From NCBI GenBank assembly GCA_041687015.1, contig JAWLCT010000001.1, positions 1 to 64,000 on the forward strand: a DNA stretch of 64,000 nt. The letters are read 5' to 3'. The notes below the pieces were generated by a model. That model saw nothing but the letters and a program-made list of their open reading frames with translations. It ran no database searches and was not told the origin of the DNA. The DNA is from JALOAT01 sp041687015 (GTDB lineage Bacteria > Pseudomonadota > Gammaproteobacteria > Thiohalomonadales > Thiohalomonadaceae). The position numbers were made by a program, and so were the translations under genes. Of the stretch, positions 43,953-51,651 are shown in pieces (position 1 is the stretch's first letter; each line of letters opens with the position of its first letter).

Positions 43953-44534
43953 ATGACCGAATACGCCCTCATCCTCGTCAGCACGGTTTTGGTGAACAAC
44001 TTCGTGCTGGTGAAATTCCTGGGCCTGTGTCCGTTCATGGGTGTCTCGCGCAAGCTGGAGACGGCCACGGGCATGGGGCTGGCGACCACGTTCGTGCTCA
44101 CGCTGTCGGCGGTGAGCAGCTATCTGGTCAACGAATACCTGCTGGCGCCGCTGGGCCTCGAGTACCTGCGCACCATCGCCTTCATCCTGGTCATCGCCGT
44201 GGTGGTGCAGTTCACGGAGATGGTGGTGCACAAGACCTCGCCGGTGCTGTACCAGGTGCTGGGCATTTTCCTGCCGCTCATCACCACCAACTGCGCCGTG
44301 CTCGGCGTGGCCCTGCTCAACACCCAGACCCAGCACGGTTTCCTGCAATCGGCCGTGTACGGCTTCGGTGCCGCCCTGGGCTTCTCCCTGGTACTGGTGC
44401 TGTTCGCCGCCATGCGCGAACGCATCGCCGTGGCCGACGTCCCCCAGCCCTTCAAGGGCCCGTCCATCGCCCTCGTCACCGCCGGCCTCATGTCCCTGGC
44501 CTTCATGGGCTTTGCGGGTTTGGTGAAGGGATGA
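43953..44534 (+). CDS. rnfA: Rnf electron-transport complex subunit A
   Basis: A 193-residue integral membrane subunit with six hydrophobic helices and the RnfA/NqrE motifs VNNFVLVKFLGLCPFMGVS and PLITTNCAVLGVAL; the two cysteines in these repeats are thought to bind an iron-sulfur centre in the membrane. Rnf couples electron flow between ferredoxin and NAD to ion movement and, in some bacteria, supplies electrons to SoxR or nitrogenase. The ATG at 43953 was chosen. An FNR-type promoter lies upstream and repeat element A6 directly after its stop. Confidence 0.96.
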   Translation: MTEYALILVSTVLVNNFVLVKFLGLCPFMGVSRKLETATGMGLATTFVLTLSAVSSYLVNEYLLAPLGLEYLRTIAFILVIAVVVQFTEMVVHKTSPVLYQVLGIFLPLITTNCAVLGVALLNTQTQHGFLQSAVYGFGAALGFSLVLVLFAAMRERIAVADVPQPFKGPSIALVTAGLMSLAFMGFAGLVKG

Positions 44535-44535
44535 A

Positions 44536-44700
44536 GGAAAAGCTGAAACACGGGGAACACGGGGGACACGGGGATTTTCCCGTGAGTTACCTCTGTTTGG
44601 CTGCGGCAGGTGCAGCGGGACTCAAATGTCTGGTATCGAGCAAGGTCCAAGCCATAAGCGCCCCCGTGTTCCCCGTGTCCCCCGTGTTAGGGCTTTTTTC
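44536..44700. repeat. Composite inverted-arm element A6 inside the rnf operon
   Basis: The left arm GAAAAGCTGAAACACGGGGA starts at the rnfA stop; the right arm (44661-44699) is CCCCCGTGTTCCCCGTGTCC then CCCGTGTTAGGGCTTTTTT, ending seven bases before the rnfB start. The core (44576-44660) has no REP unit. The order of AA and GGA units is opposite in the two arms. As an intrinsic-terminator-like hairpin it would separate rnfA from rnfB. Confidence 0.85.
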
Positions 44701-44706
44701 CAGAAC

Positions 44707-45261
44707 ATGCTGACCGCCATCGTCGTCTTCACATTGCTGGCTGCCGCGTTCGGGCTGTTGCTCGGGTTTGCGGCTGTGCGCTTCCGCGTGGAGAGCGATC
44801 CCATCGTGGAGAAGATCGACGCCATGCTGCCGCAGACCCAGTGCGGCCAGTGCGGTTTCGCGGGCTGCCGTCCCTATGCGGAGGCCATCGCCGCGGGCGA
44901 GGCGGACATCAACAAGTGCCCGCCCGGCGGCGAGGCGGTGGTCATGGCGCTGGCCGATCTGCTGGGGCGCGATCCGCAGCCCCTGGACGGCGAAGCCAAG
45001 CCCAAGATGGTGGCCGTCATCGACGAGAACACCTGCATCGGCTGCACGCTGTGCCTGCAGGCCTGTCCGGTGGATGCCATCCTGGGCGCCGCCAAGCAGA
45101 TGCACACGGTCATCGAGAGCGAGTGCACCGGGTGCGAACTGTGCGTTTCGCCCTGCCCGGTGGATTGCATCCGCATGGAGCCGGTGCGCGAGGACATCGC
45201 CACCTGGAAGTGGCCCTATCCCGTCATCAAGGTCGCGCCCGCAAAGGTACCTGAGGCATGA
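44707..45261 (+). CDS. rnfB: Rnf electron-transport complex subunit B
   Basis: A 184-residue iron-sulfur protein: N-terminal membrane anchor (MLTAIVVFTLLAAAFGLLLG), a four-cysteine cluster domain (TQCGQCGFAGCRPYAEAI ... KCPPGG) and two [4Fe-4S] ferredoxin motifs (CIGCTLCLQACPVD; CTGCELCVSPCPVD). It accepts electrons for the Rnf complex. The ATG at 44707 was chosen; an upstream frame would read through repeat arm A6 as RVPRVPRV and is not credible. No ribosome-binding site is visible because A6 lies directly before the start. Its end overlaps rnfC (ATGA). Confidence 0.95.
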   Translation: MLTAIVVFTLLAAAFGLLLGFAAVRFRVESDPIVEKIDAMLPQTQCGQCGFAGCRPYAEAIAAGEADINKCPPGGEAVVMALADLLGRDPQPLDGEAKPKMVAVIDENTCIGCTLCLQACPVDAILGAAKQMHTVIESECTGCELCVSPCPVDCIRMEPVREDIATWKWPYPVIKVAPAKVPEA

Positions 45262-46814
45262 CGCGCACCCTGCACACATTCCACGGCGGTCTGCATCTGC
45301 CCGAGCACAAGACCGAATCCAACGCCCGCCCCATCGCGGTCGCGCCGGTTCCGCGCGTGCTGGTGATTCCCGTGCAGCAGCACATCGGGCAGCCGGCCAA
45401 GCCGCTCGTGCAGGTGGGCGAGCGTGTGCTGAAAGGCCAGATGATCGCGCAGGCCGAGGGCTATGTGAGCGTACCGGTACATGCCTCCAGTTCGGGCACG
45501 GTGCTCGCCATCGAGGAACGTCCCGTGCCCCACCCGTCCGGCCTGAGCGCCCTGTGCGTGATCATCGAGACCGACGGCGAAGACGAGGCGGTGAACTTCG
45601 TGCCCATGCCCGACTGGCTGAAAGAAGACCCGAGCCACCTGCGCAACCGCGTGCGCGAGGCGGGCATCGTCGGTCTGGGCGGCGCGGGTTTTCCCGCTTA
45701 CGTGAAGCTCAATCCGGGGCCGCGCACGGTGGTGGATACGCTCGTCATCAATGGCGCCGAGTGCGAGCCCTACATCACCGCCGACGACAGGCTCATGCGC
45801 GAGCGTGCCGACGAGGTCATCGGCGGCGTGCGCATCATGATCCACGCCCTGCAGGCGCGCAGCTGCGTCATCGCCGTGGAGGACAACAAGCCCGAGGCCT
45901 TCGTGGCGCTGGAAGAAGCGCTGAAGCGCAGCGGCCGCAGCGACATCGAACTGGTGCAGGTACCCACGCGCTATCCCACCGGCGGCGAGAAGCAGCTCAT
46001 CAAGGTGGTCACCGGCAAGGAAGTGCCCTCCGCCGGCCTGCCCATCGCCATCGGCGTGGTGGTGCAGAACGTGGCCACCGCCGCGGCGGTGTACCGCGCC
46101 ATCGAAAAGGGCGAGCCACTCATTTCGCGCATCGTCACGGTGACCGGCGGCGCCGTGGCCACGCCGCACAATCTCGAGGTGCGCATCGGCACACCCGTGG
46201 CCGATCTCATCGAGTTCGCCGGCGGCCTGAAGAGTGAGCCCGAGCGCCTGGTGCTGGGCGGCCCCATGATGGGTATCACCCTGCAGTCGCGCGACGTGCC
46301 CATCACCAAGACCTCCGGCTGCGTGCTCGCGCCCGTGGCGCGTGAGCTGGGCGAGCGCGGCGCGACGCGCGCCTGCATTCGTTGCGGCGCCTGCGCCGAG
46401 GCCTGCCCGGTGTCCCTGCTGCCGCAGCAGTTGTACTGGCATGCCCGCGCCAAGGATTTCGACAAGGCGCAGGACTACAAGCTGTTCGACTGCATCGAAT
46501 GCGGCTGCTGCGCCTATGTGTGCCCTAGCAACCTGCCCCTGGTGCAGTTCTTCCGTTTCGCGAAGACCTCTGTGTGGGCACAGGAGCGGGAGAAGAAAAA
46601 GGCCGACCGTGCGCGCGAACGCCACGAGTTCCGTCAGGCGCGCATCGAGGCAGAGAAGGCCGAGCGTGAGGCGCGCCTGAAGAAAAAGGCCGCACCTGAG
46701 AGTGGCAGCGCCGCCTCGCCCGACGACGCCAAAAAGGCCGCCATCCAGGCCGCCCTCGAACGCGCCAAGGCAAAGAAGGCCGCCGCCGCGGCAGGTGGGG
46801 ATAGCGAGCAATGA
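45258..46814 (+). CDS. rnfC: Rnf electron-transport complex subunit C
   Basis: A 518-residue peripheral subunit carrying the NADH/FMN-binding region (GLGGAGFPAYVKL ... NGAECEPYITADDRLM, like complex I NuoF), an SLBB domain and two [4Fe-4S] motifs (CIRCGACAEACPVS; CIECGCCAYVCPSN). The C-terminal tail (from about 440) is a charged, alanine- and lysine-rich helix (REKKKADRARERHEF ...) of the kind seen in other RnfC proteins, though short here. It overlaps rnfB by ATGA; element D1 follows its stop. Confidence 0.95.
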   Translation: MTRTLHTFHGGLHLPEHKTESNARPIAVAPVPRVLVIPVQQHIGQPAKPLVQVGERVLKGQMIAQAEGYVSVPVHASSSGTVLAIEERPVPHPSGLSALCVIIETDGEDEAVNFVPMPDWLKEDPSHLRNRVREAGIVGLGGAGFPAYVKLNPGPRTVVDTLVINGAECEPYITADDRLMRERADEVIGGVRIMIHALQARSCVIAVEDNKPEAFVALEEALKRSGRSDIELVQVPTRYPTGGEKQLIKVVTGKEVPSAGLPIAIGVVVQNVATAAAVYRAIEKGEPLISRIVTVTGGAVATPHNLEVRIGTPVADLIEFAGGLKSEPERLVLGGPMMGITLQSRDVPITKTSGCVLAPVARELGERGATRACIRCGACAEACPVSLLPQQLYWHARAKDFDKAQDYKLFDCIECGCCAYVCPSNLPLVQFFRFAKTSVWAQEREKKKADRARERHEFRQARIEAEKAEREARLKKKAAPESGSAASPDDAKKAAIQAALERAKAKKAAAAAGGDSEQ

Positions 46815-46825
46815 AAGTAACAGCC

Positions 46826-46902
46826 CAACGCAAAGAGGCCAAGGACGCAGAGAAATTTTATCTCCGCGTCCTCCGCGCCTCCGCGTACTCCGCGTTTTAG
46901 CC
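46826..46902. repeat. Compact inverted-arm element D1 between rnfC and rnfD
   Basis: The left arm AACGCAAAGAGGCCAAGGAC then GCAGAGAAA (46827-46856) meets the right arm TCTCCGCGTCCTCCGCGCCT then CCGCGTACTCCGCGTT (46861-46897) with almost no core. The left arm is less GC-rich than the right, so pairing is imperfect. It begins 12 bases after the rnfC stop and ends 15 before rnfD. Confidence 0.75.
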
Positions 46903-46916
46903 TGGACTGGCCGCCG

Positions 46917-47945
46917 ATGACGACCATCAGTTCGCCCCACGCCCACCAGCCCGCCAGCGTCACGCGCGTGATGTTGCGCGTGGTGTATGCGCTCGTGCCC
47001 GCCATCATCGCCCACACCTGGCTGTTCGGCTGGGGCATGTTGGTGAACCTCGCCATCGCCACGACCGCGGCCCTGGGCGCCGAGGCGGCCATGCTTGCGC
47101 TGCGCCGTCGCCCCGTAGCCGACACCCTCGTCGACGGTAGCGCCCTGGTCACCGCCGTACTGCTCGCCTTTGCCCTGCCGCCCCTCGCCCCCTGGTGGCT
47201 GACGGCGCTCGGTGCCGGCTTTGCCATCGTGTTCGCCAAGCAGCTCTACGGCGGCCTGGGCTACAACCCCTTCAATCCTGCGATGGTGGGTTATGTGCTG
47301 CTGCTCATCTCCTTCCCGCGCGAGATGACCACCTGGCTGCCACCCGCCATGCTCGACGGCGGTGTGCTGAGCCTGGGCGAGACCCTGCGCTACGCCTTTA
47401 CCGGTGCACTGCCCGCCGGTATGAGCCTGGATGCCCTGTCGGGCGCCACGCCGCTGGATTTCATGAAGACCGAACTGTCGCTCAACCGCACCGTTAGCGA
47501 GGCGCTGGCGACACCCGTGTTCGGCGCCCTCGGCGGCCAGGGCTTCGAGGTCGTGAATGGCCTTGTGCTGCTCGGCGGTCTCTGGCTGGTTTGGAACCGT
47601 ACGATTACCTGGCACGCACCGGTGGGCCTGCTCGGTGCCCTGTTCGTGATGGCGGGGCTGTTCTATTCCCTGGACCCGGACACCCACGCCGGCCCGCTAT
47701 ATCACCTGATCAGCGGCGGCGCCATGCTGGGCGCCTTCTTCATTGCCACCGACCCCACCACCTGCGCCACCAGCAATCGCGGCCGACTGGTGTTCGGCAT
47801 GGGTGCCGGCGTGCTGATTTACGTCATCCGCACCTGGGGTGGTTACCCGGACGGCGTCGCCTTCGCCATCCTGCTTATGAACCTGGCCGCGCCCACCATC
47901 GATTACTACACCCAGCCACGGGTGTACGGACACACGAAGGGGTGA
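46917..47945 (+). CDS. rnfD: Rnf electron-transport complex subunit D
   Basis: A 342-residue membrane subunit, homologous to NqrB, with the covalent FMN attachment site SGATPLD (threonine ester) near residue 181 and motifs GYNPFNPAMVGYVLLLISFP and DPTTCATSNRGR. Two blocks of helices flank the flavin loop. The ATG at 46917 has no strong ribosome-binding site; repeat D1 lies 14 bases upstream. rnfG follows after three bases. Confidence 0.95.
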   Translation: MTTISSPHAHQPASVTRVMLRVVYALVPAIIAHTWLFGWGMLVNLAIATTAALGAEAAMLALRRRPVADTLVDGSALVTAVLLAFALPPLAPWWLTALGAGFAIVFAKQLYGGLGYNPFNPAMVGYVLLLISFPREMTTWLPPAMLDGGVLSLGETLRYAFTGALPAGMSLDALSGATPLDFMKTELSLNRTVSEALATPVFGALGGQGFEVVNGLVLLGGLWLVWNRTITWHAPVGLLGALFVMAGLFYSLDPDTHAGPLYHLISGGAMLGAFFIATDPTTCATSNRGRLVFGMGAGVLIYVIRTWGGYPDGVAFAILLMNLAAPTIDYYTQPRVYGHTKG

Positions 47946-47948
47946 GCC

Positions 47949-48599
47949 ATGCTGCGTAACATGCTGGTCAGCGCCTTCCTGCTCGCCGCCTTCGCCGTGG
48001 CGGCCACCAGTCTGGTGGGCATCACCTATCTGGGCACCCGCGAGCGCGTGGAGGCCAACGAGCGCCAGTCCCTGGTGGACACCCTGCACGTGCTGGTGCC
48101 CGCCGAGCGCCACGACAATGACTTGCTGGAAAGCCGCCTGACCATCACCGATCCAATGCTCGGAGGCCGCGCTCCGGTACCCGTCTATCGCGCGCGCCAG
48201 GGCGCGGAAACGGTCGCCGTGATCCTCGCCCCCGTGGCCCCCGACGGCTACAGCGGCGACATCCGCCTGCTGGTGGCGGTCAACGCCGACGGCCGCCTCG
48301 CCGGTGTACGCGTGACCGCACACCGCGAGACACCGGGCCTCGGCGATCTGGTCGATGCCGAACGCTCCGACTGGATCACCCGTTTCACCGGCCGCAGCCT
48401 CGGCGATCCGCCCGAGGAACGCTGGAAGGTGCGCAAGGATGGGGGCGACTTCGACCAGTTCACCGGCGCCACCATCACCCCGCGCGCCGTCGTGAAGGCT
48501 GTAGCCAACACGCTACGCTACGTGGAAGCGCACCGGGACGAACTGTTTGCCGCCGAGCCTGCACCCGTTGCAGCGATTCCGCAGGAGACAGCGCAATGA
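47949..48599 (+). CDS. rnfG: Rnf electron-transport complex subunit G
   Basis: A 216-residue subunit with a single N-terminal membrane helix (MLVSAFLLAAFAVAATSLVG) and a periplasmic flavin domain. The covalent FMN site is FTGATITPRAVVKAV near residue 172 (Thr), and the family motif HRETPGLGDLVD is present. It ends in an ATGA overlap with rnfE. Confidence 0.95.
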   Translation: MLRNMLVSAFLLAAFAVAATSLVGITYLGTRERVEANERQSLVDTLHVLVPAERHDNDLLESRLTITDPMLGGRAPVPVYRARQGAETVAVILAPVAPDGYSGDIRLLVAVNADGRLAGVRVTAHRETPGLGDLVDAERSDWITRFTGRSLGDPPEERWKVRKDGGDFDQFTGATITPRAVVKAVANTLRYVEAHRDELFAAEPAPVAAIPQETAQ

Positions 48600-49282
48600 C
48601 CGATTACCGTAGAATCGCGGCCGACGGCCTGTGGCAGAACAACCCCGCCCTGGTGCAGATCCTCGGTCTGTGCCCGCTGCTCGCGGTGACCACCAACGCG
48701 GTCAATGGCCTCGGCCTCGGCATGGCCACCCTGCTCACAGTGGTGAGTTCCAATGTGGCCGTCTCCCTTATCCGCAACCTGGTCCGGCCCGAGATCCGCA
48801 TCCCCGTCTTCGTGGTGGTCATCGCTTCTATCGTGACCGCCATCGAGCTGGCCATGAACGCCTACCTGCACGGTCTCTACAAGGTGCTGGGCATCTTCAT
48901 TCCGCTCATCGTCACCAACTGCATGATTCTCGGTCGCGCCGAGGCCTTCGCCTCCAAGAATTCCGTGCCGCGTGCACTCGCCGATGCCTTCGCCATGGGC
49001 ATCGGTTTCGCGGCGGCCCTGGTGCTGCTCGGCGCCATGCGCGAACTGGTCGGCAACGGCACCCTGTTCGCCCAGGCACATCTCATGTTCGGCGAAGCCG
49101 CCCGCGACTGGACCGTGCAGGTTTTCGAGAACTATCGCGGTTTGCTGTTCGCCCTGCTGCCGCCTGGCGCCTTCTTCGGCCTTGGCCTGCTCATCGCCCT
49201 CAAGAACGTCATCGACGCGCGCGCGGCACGCCGTGCGGCCACGGCGTCGACCGAGGCCGAGACCGAGGCCTCGACCGCCTGA
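48596..49282 (+). CDS. rnfE: Rnf electron-transport complex subunit E
   Basis: A 228-residue integral membrane subunit paired with RnfA; motifs GLWQNNPALVQILGLCPLLA and FIPLIVTNCMILGRAEAFA carry the conserved cysteines. It is the last gene of rnfABCDGE. The C-terminus is a threonine/glutamate-rich tail. nth follows after 122 bases, the same order (rnfE-nth) as in E. coli. Confidence 0.95.
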   Translation: MTDYRRIAADGLWQNNPALVQILGLCPLLAVTTNAVNGLGLGMATLLTVVSSNVAVSLIRNLVRPEIRIPVFVVVIASIVTAIELAMNAYLHGLYKVLGIFIPLIVTNCMILGRAEAFASKNSVPRALADAFAMGIGFAAALVLLGAMRELVGNGTLFAQAHLMFGEAARDWTVQVFENYRGLLFALLPPGAFFGLGLLIALKNVIDARAARRAATASTEAETEASTA

Positions 49283-49404
49283 AAGCAGAACCATCGCGCC
49301 GTTTGAGGGGGCGGCGCGCGGGCTCATGTCGGCATGCGGTTGCGACGCCCGCAAGCGCTGGCCGATAATCGACCGGCATCCCATCGACCGCGCCAAGAAT
49401 CGCA

Positions 49405-50055
49405 ATGAATCCCAAGAAGCGCCACGAGATCTTCGCGCGCCTGCGTGAACTCGATCCCCATCCCACCACCGAACTGAACTACAGCACGCCTTTCGAATTG
49501 CTGGTGGCGGTGGTGTTGTCGGCTCAGGCCACGGACAAGGGGGTGAACAAGGCCACGGCGCGGCTGTTCCCGGTCGCCAATACGCCCGCGGCAATCCTGG
49601 CGCTGGGCGTGGAAGGTCTCAAGGAGTACGTCAAGACCATTGGCCTGTACAACGCCAAGGCACAGAACATCATCAAGACCTGCGAAATCCTGCTGGAAAA
49701 ACACGCAGGCGAGGTGCCGCGGGATCGCGAGGCCCTGGAGGCGCTGCCCGGGGTGGGGCGCAAGACCGCCAACGTGATCCTCAATACCGCCTTCGGCGAA
49801 CCGACCATCGCCGTGGACACGCACATCTTCCGCGTGGCCAACCGCACGGGGCTTGCTCCGGGCAAGACGGTGCTGGAGGTGGAGAAAAGACTGCTCAAGG
49901 TCGTTCCCGCAGAATTCCGCCACGACGCCCACCACTGGCTCATCCTGCACGGCCGCTACACCTGCATCGCCCGCAAACCCAAATGCCCCCACTGCCCCAT
50001 CAAGGACCTGTGCGAGTACAAGCACAAGACCCCGGCGGAGGCTATGTCGAAGTGA
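49405..50055 (+). CDS. nth: Endonuclease III
   Basis: A 216-residue base-excision repair glycosylase/AP lyase for oxidised pyrimidines. It shows the helix-hairpin-helix LPGVGRKTANVIL with the catalytic lysine, the aspartate in AVDTHIFRVANRTG, and the [4Fe-4S] motif C-x6-C-x2-C-x5-C (CIARKPKCPHCPIKDLC). It follows the rnf operon; element A7 begins at its stop. Confidence 0.97.
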   Translation: MNPKKRHEIFARLRELDPHPTTELNYSTPFELLVAVVLSAQATDKGVNKATARLFPVANTPAAILALGVEGLKEYVKTIGLYNAKAQNIIKTCEILLEKHAGEVPRDREALEALPGVGRKTANVILNTAFGEPTIAVDTHIFRVANRTGLAPGKTVLEVEKRLLKVVPAEFRHDAHHWLILHGRYTCIARKPKCPHCPIKDLCEYKHKTPAEAMSK

Positions 50056-50056
50056 A

Positions 50057-50258
50057 AGGAAAAAGCATTAACCACGGGGAACACGGGGAAATCTGTTTCC
50101 CCACGGCGCCCGCACTGGTGGAATTTAAGGAAGTGCGAGCATGTGGAAGTGAGCTTCGGGTCGTGAGTGCAAGAATCGCGAGCAGAAGCTCGCTCCCACA
50201 CCTACCTGAGATCAATTCCCCCCGTGTTCCCCGTGTCCCCCGTGGTTCAGCTTCTTCT
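50057..50258. repeat. Composite inverted-arm element A7 with half-decayed REP core
   Basis: The left arm GAAAAAGCATTAACCACGGG (about 50058-50088) begins at the nth stop; the right arm (50218-50247) reads CCCCGTGTTCCCCGTGTCCC then CCGTGGTTCAGC. The core holds one good REP-like half (TCGCGAGCAGAAGCTCGCTC at 50176) and a decayed partner (GGAAGTGAGCTTCGGGTCGT near 50145). Confidence 0.8.
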
Positions 50259-50283
50259 GCTTTCAAGCCAGGCCGAGGTTCGA

Positions 50284-50712
50284 ATGATTTTTTCCAATGA
50301 TCGCACCGCGCTTCGGCGCATGTTTCAGAACGCGTGGCAAAAGCGCGTGGAAGGAAGGCCTTTGGAGCCGCTGGAGGCGATCATCGCCGACGTGGTGGCG
50401 CTGCATCCGGAGTACCAGCATTTCGTCGAACAGCCGGATGCGCTGGACAGGGACTGGTCGCCGGTCATGGGCGAGACCAATCCTTTCCTGCACATGGGCA
50501 TGCACATCGCCCTTCACGAGCAACTCAGTACGCGCCGACCGGCCGGAATCAACGAGGCCTATGCAGCGGCGCTCGCGAAGCTCGGCGATCCCCACGCGGT
50601 GGAACACCGCTTCATGGATTGTCTCGGCGAGGTCCTGTGGCAGGCTCAGCGCAACGGCACGCCCCCTGACGAGGCGGCGTACCTGCGCTGCCTGCAGGCC
50701 ATTTCCGGCTGA
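50284..50712 (+). CDS. DUF1841 family protein
   Basis: A 142-residue soluble protein with the DUF1841 pattern: RRMFQNAWQKRVEGRPLEPL, VALHPEYQHFVEQPDALDRD and ETNPFLHMGMHIALHEQL, the latter with several histidines that could bind metal. Function is unknown. It commonly follows nth in gammaproteobacteria. The ATG at 50284 was chosen. The last 13 codons and the DNA behind them were copied in tandem (see 50674-51150). Confidence 0.87.
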   Translation: MIFSNDRTALRRMFQNAWQKRVEGRPLEPLEAIIADVVALHPEYQHFVEQPDALDRDWSPVMGETNPFLHMGMHIALHEQLSTRRPAGINEAYAAALAKLGDPHAVEHRFMDCLGEVLWQAQRNGTPPDEAAYLRCLQAISG

Positions 50713-51150
50713 CAACGCGCTTCGGCGTGAAGAAAGAAAAGAAGAAGGAACCACGGAGAGCCACGGAGGCCACGGAGAAGAGGAAAAGTGCTCCCTTCCC
50801 TGCCCTCTGTGGTTCACCACTCTCAGCGTTGCGTGCCCACGACGTCCGGGAATCGGAGGTGAAGGCGATGACGTCAGCGAACGGCACCCAGGCCCAACGA
50901 ACGCGGCGTACCTGCGCTGCCTGCAGGCCATTTCCGGCTGACAACGCGCTTCGGCGTGGAGGAAAAAAGAAGAAGGAACCACGGAGAGCCACGGAGGCCA
51001 CGGAGAAGAGGAAAAGTGCTCCCCTTCCCTGGCCTCTGTGGTTCACCACTCTCAGCACCTAATTGCGTGCCCACGAGCGTCCCTTTAGCGTCCGGGAATC
51101 GGAGCTGAAGGCGATGACGTCAGCGAAAGACACCCAGGCCCAACGAGAAC
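50674..51150. repeat. Tandem duplication of the DUF1841 3' end plus a CACGGAG-type element
   Basis: Unit 1 (50674-50902) and unit 2 (50903-51150) both begin GCGGCGTACCTGCGCTGCCT, which in unit 1 encodes the last codons of the DUF1841 gene, and both contain CCACGGAGAGCCACGGAGGC and the CCTCTGTGGTTCACCACTCT arm. The copies differ by short indels (unit 2 has about 20 extra bases near 51056-51090). A further right arm, CTCCGTGCCTCCGTGGTTAA, follows at about 51175, next to the gloA stop. No other gene is seen in this 490-base stretch. Confidence 0.9.
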
Positions 51151-51205
51151 ACAATCCACTCTCCTCCGTGGCCCTCCGTGCCTCCGTGGTTAATTGCTTT
51201 TCTCC

Positions 51206-51589
51206 CTAATCCTTGCCGATCAGCTCGATGGGATAGCCGTCCGGGTCGGCGACGAAGGCGATGATGGTGGTGCCCGCGTTCATGGGGCCGGCTTCCCGCA
51301 GGATCTTGCCGCCCTTCGCCTTGATGGCTTCGGTCGCCTTGTAAACGTCGTCCACTTCCAGGGCGATGTGGCCGTAACCTGTGCCCATCTCGTAGCTGTC
51401 CACACCCCAGTTGTAGGTGAGTTCGATCGCAGGTTGCTCGGACTCGTCACCGTAGCCAAGAAAGGCAAGGGTGAATTTGCCTTCCGGATAGTCCTTGCGG
51501 CGCAGCAGGCGCATGCCAAGGACGTCGGTGTAGAAGCTGATGGATTTTTCCAGATCGCCGACTCTCAGCATGGTGTGCAGGATGCGCAT
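51206..51589 (-). CDS. gloA: Lactoylglutathione lyase (glyoxalase I)
   Basis: A 127-residue glyoxalase I that converts the methylglyoxal-glutathione adduct to S-lactoylglutathione. The nickel-type ligands H5, E56 (AIELTYN), H74 (YGHIALEV) and E122 (YPIELIGKD) are all present, and the short length without inserts matches the Ni/Co-dependent E. coli form. AAGGAGGAA lies before the ATG at 51589. It is convergent with the DUF1841 region. Confidence 0.96.
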   Translation of the reverse strand: MRILHTMLRVGDLEKSISFYTDVLGMRLLRRKDYPEGKFTLAFLGYGDESEQPAIELTYNWGVDSYEMGTGYGHIALEVDDVYKATEAIKAKGGKILREAGPMNAGTTIIAFVADPDGYPIELIGKD

Positions 51590-51651
51590 GATTCCTCCTT
51601 CAGCATCAAATGCGAAAACGCGCGGTGAATACCGCGTCCGACCGGACGTTG

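Noticed and set aside
44626..44706. Upstream extension of rnfB through the repeat arm
   Set aside because: It would encode RVPRVPRV-type residues from the repeat; RnfB starts at its membrane anchor, ATG 44707.
45216..47687. Minus-strand open frame of 823 codons opposite rnfC and rnfD
   Set aside because: Low-complexity His/Gly/Ala-rich translation typical of antisense frames; rnfC, D and neighbours are unmistakable on the plus strand.
50167..50283. Longer N-terminus for the DUF1841 protein
   Set aside because: The extra codons lie in element A7 (PPVFPVSPVV from the arm); the family starts at ATG 50284.
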